The position numbers and the translations under genes were made by a program. From DASRDB01 sp035652815 (GTDB lineage: Bacteria > Chloroflexota > Ktedonobacteria > Ktedonobacterales > Ktedonobacteraceae), in contig DASRDB010000011.1 in the NCBI GenBank assembly GCA_035652815.1, positions 387,621 through 451,620 on the forward strand: DNA of 64,000 nt, in the 5' to 3' direction. Under the pieces are notes generated by a model. That model was not told the DNA's origin, ran no database searches, and saw only the letters and a list, made by a program, of their open reading frames with translations. This document shows, piece after piece, positions 8,316-15,293 of this stretch; positions within the stretch are counted from its first letter, which is position 1; each line of letters begins with the position of its first letter.

Positions 8316-9305
8316 TTAGCTTGCCTTTACAAAGATATCGAGCAGGTCGCTCAGGTGTTCGATAATCAGATCGGGCTGGATTTCGCCGCGCAGGTAGCGT
8401 TCGAGATAGTCGCGGCTGCGGTCTTGCGCCAGCATAAAGTCGTCGTCGGTCCGATGCAGGCCGGGCGGCGGACTCTGTTCTGTCGTCTCCTCAGGCTGGA
8501 TCTCTGGTCCGAGGGCATTGGGGTCGGAAATATGGATATTGCTTGTCGCGGGTTTTTGAGAAGAGATACGCGCAAGTATCTCCGGCTTGGGTTTCCAGAT
8601 GGCGAAGATGCCGAGCGCCTGCGCGCCCAGCACATCGGCACTGAGCGAGTCGCCTACCATCACTGCTTCTTCTGGTGAGACCTGTCTTGCCTTGAGGGTG
8701 TGCTGGAAGATGGCAGGATTCGGTTTGCGGACTCCCAGATCGCCTGATACGGCCATTAAGTCGGGTGGAAAATATTGATCCAGACCAAGTACACAGAGAT
8801 CTTCTTGAAATGGCTGCCCGCCCCAGATGCGGTTTGTCACGACACCGAGCAGGTAGCCACGCCGTTGCAATTCGCGCAAGGTCGAATGGGTATCAGGAAA
8901 GAGGGAACGCGATTCAGGAATGCGAATGCGCAGAGCCTCAAAAATGGTAGCGCCGAGTTCCCGGTCAATCATGGGAATGCCGAGGTCGGTAAGCGTATCG
9001 ATGACGGCACCCGGCCCATCCGGCTCGATGTTTGGATTGCGGAGAATGCGGGCGCGAATATGCCTATCAATGGTCTGGCGGACTCGCTGTCCCAGCACGA
9101 AATCGTCAAGCATGGGCAAAAGGTCTGATTGGATATGTTTGCGCAGGAGTTCGATAGCCCGGTGATTGGCAATAGCTTCCTGCTGCGCCCACGTTTGCGT
9201 ATCCCCACGCGACCACAGTGTATCGCCCAGGTCGAAGAGAATGCAGCGGCGACCTGCAAGAGCATTTCCAGGCAAAAGCCTACTCCCGAATGAGTGTTGC
9301 AACAT
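8316..9305 (-). CDS. HAD superfamily hydrolase
   Basis: About 329 residues from ATG 9305 (MLQHSFGSRLL). An upstream in-frame ATG at 9368 would add 21 residues read from a family B repeat (GRDASRPYN), so I reject it. HAD motif I is FDLGDTLW (nucleophile Asp, in the DxGDT variant), motif II lies in VVTNRIWG, the motif III lysine in VRKPNPAIF, and motif IV is VMVGDSLSADVLGA. A helical cap sits between motifs I and II. The C-terminal ~90 residues are acidic and Pro-rich, then a helical tail. Probably a phosphatase acting on a small phosphate ester. Coupled to the methyltransferase downstream. Confidence 0.85.
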   Translation of the reverse strand: MLQHSFGSRLLPGNALAGRRCILFDLGDTLWSRGDTQTWAQQEAIANHRAIELLRKHIQSDLLPMLDDFVLGQRVRQTIDRHIRARILRNPNIEPDGPGAVIDTLTDLGIPMIDRELGATIFEALRIRIPESRSLFPDTHSTLRELQRRGYLLGVVTNRIWGGQPFQEDLCVLGLDQYFPPDLMAVSGDLGVRKPNPAIFQHTLKARQVSPEEAVMVGDSLSADVLGAQALGIFAIWKPKPEILARISSQKPATSNIHISDPNALGPEIQPEETTEQSPPPGLHRTDDDFMLAQDRSRDYLERYLRGEIQPDLIIEHLSDLLDIFVKAS

Positions 9306-9325
9306 ATGTTTTCTATGGAGAAGAT

Positions 9326-9406
9326 TGTAGGGACGCGATGCATCGCGTCCCTCCCGCCTGTTGTGCATGTCCCGCCGGGGTGGACGCGATGCATCGCGTC
9401 CCTACA
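9326..9406. repeat. family B palindromic repeat, copy 1
   Basis: Two inverted half-units of TGTAGGGACGCGATGCATCG type separated by a ~25-base loop. Each half is itself a palindrome around GATGCATC. It lies between clpP and the HAD gene on the same strand. Confidence 0.9.
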
Positions 9407-9429
9407 AAACATTGCCGTCGTACAGCCGT

Positions 9430-10092
9430 TTACAGGTTGACTTCCTCTTTCGAGAGAATTTCATCGACCAGGCCGTATTCAACGGACTGCTGGGCGTTGA
9501 GGAAGTAGTTGCGGTCGGCGTCCTGCTGGATGCGCTCGCGGGTCTGGCCTGTATGGCGAGCCAGGATGTCATAGATGCTGTTGCGCAGGCGCAGGATTTC
9601 GCGAGCGGTGATTTCGATATCAGCCGCCTGACCTTCCGCGCCGCCGAGGGGCTGGTGAATCAATACGGTCGAGTTGGGCAGGCAGTAGCGTTTGCCTTTT
9701 TCGCCAGCCGCCAGCAGCACCGCGCCCATGCTCATCGCCATGCCAACGCAGACGGTCGAGACATCGGGCTTAAGCCACTGCATGGTGTCGTAGATGGCAA
9801 GGCCAGCATAGATCACACCGCCGGGCGAGTTGATATACAGGTTGATGTCTTTGGTCGCGTCCTCACTCTGAAGGTAGAGCAACTGTGCCACAACCAGGTT
9901 GGCGACGGTATCATCGATGGGCGTGCCAATGAAAATGATGCGCTCCTTCAACAGGCGCGAGAAAATGTCCATTCCACGCTCACCACGAGGCGTCGACTCA
10001 ATGATGTAGGGGACGGTAAGCCCCCGGGGTTCCATGATTTCACGGGTTTCTTTGATCCATTTTGGATCTTTGGGATTGAACAGACTACCCAT
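9430..10092 (-). CDS. clpP: ATP-dependent Clp protease proteolytic subunit with Asn at the catalytic Asp position
   Basis: 220 residues. Clear ClpP: INSPGGVIYAG (oxyanion loop), GMAMSMGAVLL carrying the nucleophile Ser, and LIHQPLGG carrying the His. The C-terminal motif reads DADRNYFLNAQQ, ending VEYGLVDEIL. Aligned with the E. coli and B. subtilis ERDRF/DRDNF motif, the third triad residue is Asn (codon AAC, complement of 9508-9510) instead of Asp. The residue before Ser-Met is also Met where Ala is usual (AASMG). Asn in this position is known in Listeria ClpP1, so activity may be low or depend on a second ClpP. No clpX or clpA adjoins it. CAAAGGAGC precedes the ATG. Confidence 0.93.
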   Translation of the reverse strand: MGSLFNPKDPKWIKETREIMEPRGLTVPYIIESTPRGERGMDIFSRLLKERIIFIGTPIDDTVANLVVAQLLYLQSEDATKDINLYINSPGGVIYAGLAIYDTMQWLKPDVSTVCVGMAMSMGAVLLAAGEKGKRYCLPNSTVLIHQPLGGAEGQAADIEITAREILRLRNSIYDILARHTGQTRERIQQDADRNYFLNAQQSVEYGLVDEILSKEEVNL

Positions 10093-10363
10093 CTTTGCTC
10101 CTTTGAATATCCGTAACGATCTGTCTCTTTGCGAGTGTATGAGACACTATCGGTGAAACCTGAATGTGCAGAGGAAACCAGTTACGGGACTTCCTATCAT
10201 CTCACATGAAATTGTAGACTTCCTGTACCTTATTCCAGGCAGGCTAGTTTCCATCAAGTGGATGATTCTTCACGAACAATCGTGTACCTTATGATAGCAC
10301 CTACATTTGACAAACGCAAGCAATCAGAAGCTATATTTAGCACTCGCTGATAAAGTTTGCTAA

Positions 10364-11884
10364 TTACTCGCGACGTGGATTGCGAAGGCGATAATCTCCC
10401 GTTCCCTCGAAGTTAATGGTGGTCACCAGACTGGTATCCATCATGCGCGAGCGCACCCGCTCCTCGATACCCTGCAAGCCGAGATTGTTGGTGGTAATGA
10501 TGGTTGGAAAGCGCGAGTTGTAGCGATAATTGAGTAGCTGGAACAGCTTTTCATTGGCCCAGGGCGAACTCTGCTGCGCGCCGAGATCATCGAGAACCAG
10601 CAGGGCGGCCTCGCGCATTTTATGGAAAAGCTGATCGTATACCTCGGTCGAGTTCGGCGCGTAGGTGGCGCGCAGGTGATCGAGCAGATCGCTGACGGTA
10701 CTGAACAGCACAAGACAGCCACGTGAGAGAGCCTTGTTAGCGATGGCCGCCGCCAGATGGGTTTTGCCGCAGCCGACCTTGCCGATCATAACCAGCCAGC
10801 CCTGCGGATCATCAGCGTATTCCTGCGCGATGAGGTACGCCTCTTGCACAGGACGAGAGACGTTAGGCCGGAAGTTTTCAAAGGTCTTGTCACGTAGATC
10901 GCCCAGGTTGGAGAGTTCTTGCAGTTGCTGCCGCCGGCGATTTTTGCGCTCAACCTCTTTACATTCGCAGGCAATGGGTTTGCCGAAATTGGGATGGCCA
11001 TAGGGAACATCGGCGCGCAAATAGCCCGCGCCCTTGCAAATTGGGCAGATCGCCGATGACGGATTATAGGGAGCCGGAATCAAGCCAACTTGCTGCTCGC
11101 GTATCATGGACTGGCGAGGCTGGCGGTTCGGTTCGCGAATAAGATGCTGGTCGTTCTGGCTCAAATGCGCAAGCGCCTGCGCCCTGTTGAGGGGCTGCGT
11201 GACGCGATGCGAGCGATAGATTTCTGGCGCTGGTTGTACCTGTGGCTGCGGCGCGGGCAGGCGCACCTCGCGAGTAGCCTGTCGATCCACAGGCGGGCGA
11301 ACGAGGGGCAGGCGCGTCTCCGGTTCAGGCTGCGAGTGCAACTGGCGTGTCACTTGCGGACGGTTGCTCCTGCCATAGGTTTGCGCAATGCGCATGGCTC
11401 CCCGGCTCACAGGCGGAGCAGTACGCATAGGCATCTCTGGCCCAATATTTTCGGGCGGCAGGTCGTTGTCAAGCACATCGTCTTCCCAATCGCCGAAGCG
11501 CATATTAGCGGTATCATCTTCCCAATTATCCTGGACATCGGCATGATCGGGGTGATAGCTATCTCCCTGGTAGGCAGGCATGTTCCTCGAATTTGGCCAG
11601 GTAGATTCGCGTGGCGCAGTTGGCCGATGAGCCGCGCTACTTTGCAGACGCGACTGTGGAAAGGAAGCGCGAGTAGGATGCGCGCCGGTCTGTTCTGGGC
11701 GTGGACGTGGGGCCAGCCTATGCTCCGGGGGCGCGTATTTTCCCAGGTGGGCGGTTTGTTCCGGTGGCGTGTAGCGAGTCGGCCTTGTAACCGGACGGTT
11801 CCGCTGTTCGGGCATATCTTGTTGTGCTTCGTGTTCTCGCTGGCGCTGTAGCGCACGTGCCATGATCTCATTCAGGCGTTCCAT
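10364..11884 (-). CDS. DnaC/DnaI-like replicative helicase loader (AAA+)
   Basis: About 506 residues from ATG 11884 (MERLNEIMARAL), overlapping the dnaD stop by 13 bases; an ATG 18 codons further upstream is possible. The first ~290 residues are Pro/Arg/Gln-rich and low-complexity, unusually long for a loader. A zinc-binding segment follows (CPICKGAGY...ACECKEVE), then the AAA+ domain: Walker A GKVGCGKTHLA, Walker B LLVLDDLGAQ, sensor IITTNNLGL, and the arginine-finger region VRSRMMD. Such proteins load DnaB onto DNA. Its place right after dnaB and dnaD strongly supports this role. Confidence 0.9.
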   Translation of the reverse strand: MERLNEIMARALQRQREHEAQQDMPEQRNRPVTRPTRYTPPEQTAHLGKYAPPEHRLAPRPRPEQTGAHPTRASFPQSRLQSSAAHRPTAPRESTWPNSRNMPAYQGDSYHPDHADVQDNWEDDTANMRFGDWEDDVLDNDLPPENIGPEMPMRTAPPVSRGAMRIAQTYGRSNRPQVTRQLHSQPEPETRLPLVRPPVDRQATREVRLPAPQPQVQPAPEIYRSHRVTQPLNRAQALAHLSQNDQHLIREPNRQPRQSMIREQQVGLIPAPYNPSSAICPICKGAGYLRADVPYGHPNFGKPIACECKEVERKNRRRQQLQELSNLGDLRDKTFENFRPNVSRPVQEAYLIAQEYADDPQGWLVMIGKVGCGKTHLAAAIANKALSRGCLVLFSTVSDLLDHLRATYAPNSTEVYDQLFHKMREAALLVLDDLGAQQSSPWANEKLFQLLNYRYNSRFPTIITTNNLGLQGIEERVRSRMMDTSLVTTINFEGTGDYRLRNPRRE

Positions 11885-12615
11885 ACTTGCCTGCCTTCCG
11901 TTTCCCAGCGCCGTAAGATGGCGCGGATATATTTCCAATTTCGCTTATTATATTGCACTGCCAGGCGAAATGCCTCCTCGATCCACTCCGCCGGATACTG
12001 GGCGGCGGCATCTTTGAGGTCATCCGCGATCAATGGAGAAAGGAGACCGATATTTTGTTCGTATAAGACAAAGATATTAGGACGTTCAATTTGTACCTGT
12101 ATATGTGCTGCCTCGTGATTTGAGGCGTAGGCGGACGAACCCGCCGGAATAGCTACCGCGTTTTCCTGTGCCACCTGCTCCTCAAGGCTGAGCATGCTGG
12201 CCGGAACAACTTCACCTCCTTGTAATTCACGTACAACCTTGCGGCTTCGTGCCGTGTTAAAGAAATACCAGCCTGTGATCTCTTCCTGCTCGCCGTCCTC
12301 GCTCAATAATTTCAGATAAATGCGTAAGATAGTGCCGCGAGCAACAGCCTGTTCCAGGCCGCGAGAAATGCGCTCCTCCGGTGGGCGCGGGTCGCCTTTG
12401 CGTTTCATGCTTTGCAACAACACCCTGTCGGCCAGCAATTCGCGTTCGCTGACACAGCGTGGGTCGCCTCGTTTCTGTGCGAGCAGCCAGAAGAGATGCA
12501 GCGTCACCTTGAGTTCCGCCATATCTTCTATCTCCGGCAGCAGTACCGTGAAGAATGCTTCCGGTACCGGCACATAGGGATTTTTCCCTGATGGAAATCC
12601 GGTAAAGAGTGTCAT
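11872..12615 (-). CDS. dnaD: DnaD domain replication protein
   Basis: 247 residues. The N-terminal winged-helix-like part (VPEAFFTVLLPEI, LKVTLHLFWLLAQK) is followed by a linker, then a DnaD-type C-terminal helical domain: FVLYEQNIGLLSPLIADDL, YPAEWIEEAFRLAV, and NWKYIRAILRRWETEG, matching the YxxxIRxILxxW motif of DnaD/DnaB_2 domains. DnaD works in primosome assembly at oriC and during restart in Firmicutes. It lies 18 bases after dnaB and overlaps the loader gene, so the three form one operon. Confidence 0.88.
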   Translation of the reverse strand: MTLFTGFPSGKNPYVPVPEAFFTVLLPEIEDMAELKVTLHLFWLLAQKRGDPRCVSERELLADRVLLQSMKRKGDPRPPEERISRGLEQAVARGTILRIYLKLLSEDGEQEEITGWYFFNTARSRKVVRELQGGEVVPASMLSLEEQVAQENAVAIPAGSSAYASNHEAAHIQVQIERPNIFVLYEQNIGLLSPLIADDLKDAAAQYPAEWIEEAFRLAVQYNKRNWKYIRAILRRWETEGRQVWNA

Positions 12616-12633
12616 AGCATCGCATCCGTTTAA

Positions 12634-14598
12634 TTATTCTTCTGGTACCTGGTTGACTTCCAGGTCGCGGAACCGCGTCTGACTGGCCTGGAAGTATAGA
12701 CTTATATCCCCAAGAGGTCCATTTCTGTGTTTCGCCACAATAATATCGGCAATATTCTTTTTTTCCGAGTCAGGATTATAGACGTCGTCCCTATAAATAA
12801 ACATAACGATGTCTGCGTCCTGCTCTATACTGTTATGGACGATCATATCCCCCGCCACAAAATTATGCAGCCCCTCGACCGTCAGATCATAGACGTCTGC
12901 TTCCCCGTCTGGTTCTATGGACGTGATTTCGTCCCAATAGACATCCCCTGTAGGGACGCGATTCATCGCGTCCTGCCGATCATGTACAATTACCTGGGTG
13001 GACGTGATGAATTGTGTCCCTACATAATCGCGGTCTATCTGGTTAACATCCACCTGTGTGTTATACAGCGATGGGGTGGACGCGATGAATCGCGTCCCTA
13101 CAGCATTCCCAATCGTGTCCTGCGTCGATGGGGTGGACGCGATGAATCGCGTCCCTACATTTTCGCCCCAGGGTAGGGCAATTCTGGTATTTGGCGATAG
13201 ATTGTCCAGTCGTTCCCAACCCCGAATCGTCAAGAATTTATGATTCGCCGTTGCGCGTATAGTTCTCCCCAGGCGGGTAGTCATTTTAAATACAGGTTTG
13301 TGACCTGTTGCGAAGGCGTGAGTGACTTCGCGTGGTTCCAGTTTCCAGGTTTCTGTATTTAAGGCTAGCACCTTAAAGCCAGATTGCCCTACGAGTTGTT
13401 CTATAGGCTTGTAATTGCCTGACGTGGGCAAATAGACAAGCGTATCACCTGTTAAGCAGCCACTTTCGCGCAGGTCTGACAGTTGAGGTACCTTTGATTG
13501 CCTGCTCTCAACAGCACGCGACAATTGCGCTAACGCAAGGATAGGCACATTCAGTTCTCTTGCCAGTCCTTTGAGGCTGCGGCTGATTTCGGAGATCTCC
13601 TGGACGCGGTTCTCGTTGCGCCTGCCGCCGATGGTGGCCTGCATGAGTTGCAGGTAGTCCACGATAATCATATCGACGCCTTGCTCGGCTTGCAGGCGGC
13701 GTGCTTTGCTGCGCATCTCGGTGGTTGAGATACCGGCGGTGTCGTCGATCCAGATATTGGCTTCGGCGAGCGTGTCCATCGCGTAGACGATGCGGTCCCA
13801 CTCGTCGTCTTCGATCCAACCTGTGCGGAGCCGCTGCTGGTCGATAGAGGCGTCCATTGAAAGCAGGCGCTGCACCAGTTGCTCCTTGCTCATTTCCAGG
13901 CTGAAGATGGCGATGGAGCGTTGGAACTTAACGGCGGCGTTGTGTGCAAGGCTTAAGGCCAGGGACGTTTTACCAACACCAGGCCTCGCAGCTAAAATAA
14001 GCAAATCCGATTTTTGCAAGCCACCCGTGAGCCTGTCGAGATCAGTAAAACCCGTTGGGACGCCGATGATGGAGCCGCGCCGCTCGTGAAGTTGTTCGAG
14101 TTTGTCGCGGTATTCGTCGAGAATGTCGCTGATGTGCGAGAAGTCGGCGCGGGCGTGGCGCTGGCTGATTGAGAAGATCAGTTGTTCAGCTTTTTCTAGC
14201 GCGGCGTCGGAGTCGTCGGATTCGTAGGCGACGGCTGCAATCTGTCCGGCGGCGTGAATGAGGCGGCGCAGGATGGCCTTGCGCTCGACGATGCGACCAT
14301 AATATTCGATATTGCCGCTGGTTGGAACCTGGTTGATGAGCGAGGTGATATAGGCGGGGCCGCCTACCTCTTCCAGTTTGTTGCGCCGCTCCAGTTCGTC
14401 GCAAATGGTGATGAAGTCGGCGGGCTGGCGCTGTTCAAAGAGGTGGAGAATGACCTCGTAGATGGTGCGATGCGCGTCGCGATAGAAGTCATCGGGATGC
14501 AGGAAATCGGATACCTGCACGATGGCTTCCGGGTCGATGATGATACTACCCAGGACGCCGCACTCGGCCTCTATGTTTTGCGGTAAAAGTTTCTCCAC
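12634..14598 (-). CDS. dnaB: replicative DNA helicase DnaB, with in-frame mini-intein
   Basis: 654 codons. The extein (residues 1-380 and 590-654, 445 in total) is a normal DnaB: N-terminal protease-resistant domain (LLPQNIEAECGVLGSIIIDP), Walker A ARPGVGKTSLA, Walker B MIIVDYLQLM, H4 motif QISEISR-like EISEISRSLKGLAREL, and the closing FRDLE. The host motif DLRESG/SIEQDAD is split by a 209-residue intein with Cys1 and terminal His-Asn followed by Ser. DnaB is the hexameric fork helicase. Splicing would restore a 445-residue protein. It leads the dnaB-dnaD-loader operon. Confidence 0.96.
   Translation of the reverse strand: MEKLLPQNIEAECGVLGSIIIDPEAIVQVSDFLHPDDFYRDAHRTIYEVILHLFEQRQPADFITICDELERRNKLEEVGGPAYITSLINQVPTSGNIEYYGRIVERKAILRRLIHAAGQIAAVAYESDDSDAALEKAEQLIFSISQRHARADFSHISDILDEYRDKLEQLHERRGSIIGVPTGFTDLDRLTGGLQKSDLLILAARPGVGKTSLALSLAHNAAVKFQRSIAIFSLEMSKEQLVQRLLSMDASIDQQRLRTGWIEDDEWDRIVYAMDTLAEANIWIDDTAGISTTEMRSKARRLQAEQGVDMIIVDYLQLMQATIGGRRNENRVQEISEISRSLKGLARELNVPILALAQLSRAVESRQSKVPQLSDLRESGCLTGDTLVYLPTSGNYKPIEQLVGQSGFKVLALNTETWKLEPREVTHAFATGHKPVFKMTTRLGRTIRATANHKFLTIRGWERLDNLSPNTRIALPWGENVGTRFIASTPSTQDTIGNAVGTRFIASTPSLYNTQVDVNQIDRDYVGTQFITSTQVIVHDRQDAMNRVPTGDVYWDEITSIEPDGEADVYDLTVEGLHNFVAGDMIVHNSIEQDADIVMFIYRDDVYNPDSEKKNIADIIVAKHRNGPLGDISLYFQASQTRFRDLEVNQVPEE
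12832..13458 (-). other. DnaB mini-intein whose linker is made of repeat-derived sequence
   Basis: 209 residues (DnaB codons 381-589). The N-terminal splicing domain has CLTGDTLVYL (block A) and RTIRATANHKFLTIRGWERL (block B, with TxxH). The C-terminal domain has DVYDLTVEGLHNFVAGD (block F) and MIVHN (block G), and the next extein residue is Ser. It is colinear with the Synechocystis DnaB intein and inserted at the same site. No LAGLIDADG or HNH endonuclease is present. The ~80 residues between the two domains read VGTRFIASTP twice, VGTQFITST once and DAMNRVPTG once: translated family B repeats. All splicing residues are intact, so splicing is predicted. Confidence 0.95.
12949..13159. repeat. 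family B repeat cluster within the intein coding sequence
   Basis: Four half-units. 12949-13024 is a complete inverted pair, the right half diverged. 13069-13102 and 13126-13159 are identical 34-base direct copies starting CGATGGGGTGGACGCG. No copy contains an in-frame stop for dnaB, and the total keeps the frame. Confidence 0.95.
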
Positions 14599-14779
14599 CG
14601 TTTCCCTCTAGAAAATTTGCTCTCTTAGGCGGATTATAGCACATAAGTTCGATTTTTTGCGCCCGATTCTGCCTGGAGAAAGGGACAAAAAACCGCTTAA
14701 AATTCGATCTCTCTTTTGGGTGCCTCACTAGTGTAGCGAATATTTTGGCGTAAATCAATTGGCGTTTATGGATGAGCCA

Positions 14780-14923
14780 TGTGGATATGTGGATATCTGC
14801 TACCCCGTTTTGAGAAGAAATGAGGCTGCTTACATGACATAATATGAGTTTTCCCCGACTTATCCACCAGTTTTCTACAGTTATCCCTACTTATCCCCAG
14901 AGTTATCCACAAGCTTATCCACA
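14780..14923 (+). other. DnaA-box cluster: candidate oriC or DnaA-controlled region
   Basis: Five same-direction boxes: TTATCCACC (14860), TTATCCCTA (14881), TTATCCCCA (14891), TTATCCACA (14903) and TTATCCACA (14915). The last two are perfect consensus, and the last four are spaced 10-12 bases, about one helical turn. Two overlapping opposite-strand near-boxes (TGTGGATAT, one mismatch) lie at 14780 and 14788. AT-rich sequence follows (14933-14970), a possible unwinding element. It sits upstream of the leftward dnaB operon, with the rightward eccC gene on the other side. The remainder of 14599-15021 holds no gene. Confidence 0.65.
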
Positions 14924-15021
14924 GGGAAAGCCTAAAAATTCCGAAATATGGATGAAATTTCTATAGTTGGGAATAACCATTTTGGGTAGTAATCTGTCAA
15001 TCTTTGTGATGCTCCCCTTGC

Positions 15022-15150
15022 TGTCATCCTGAGCGAAGCATCCCATAAAAAAAGACCCGCTCGCATGTCATCCTGAGCGAAGCGAAGGATCTCTGGCCGC
15101 CACTGGTTCGACACGGTCGGGAGAGATCCTTCGCTTCGCTCAGGATGACA
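15022..15150. repeat. family C palindromic repeat, copy 1 (one and a half units)
   Basis: A solitary half-unit (TGTCATCCTGAGCGAAGC) at 15022 is followed by a complete hairpin at 15066-15150 with ~29-base arms (TCATCCTGAGCGAAGCGAAG) and a ~25-base loop. It lies between the DnaA-box cluster and eccC. Confidence 0.9.
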
Positions 15151-15293
15151 TCTGGAGGCAGGGTTGGAATGGTATGACAGGTAAAGGGCCATTTGCTGAT
15201 AGAGGTAAGGACTTCCGGCACTATGATGTAGAACAATTGTGACGAAGGTAGAGTTTGAAAGTATTTGTATGAAAGTTGAGAGGATTGAGGGAG

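Noticed and set aside
9306..9368. N-terminal extension of the HAD hydrolase
   Set aside because: The 21 added residues are repeat-derived and there is no ribosome site; the start at 9305 is preferred.
9361..10116. 251-codon plus-strand frame across clpP
   Set aside because: Antisense of clpP, and begins in a family B repeat.
11090..11851. 253-codon plus-strand frame opposite the helicase loader N-terminus
   Set aside because: Antisense to the disordered, low-complexity part of the loader; no domain.
12949..13159. CRISPR-like array
   Set aside because: Units are palindromic, in mixed orientations, unevenly spaced, and translated in frame within dnaB; no cas genes in the window.
12634..14598. 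dnaB as a frameshifted or broken gene
   Set aside because: The frame is open throughout and the extra segment is a complete intein with all splicing residues.
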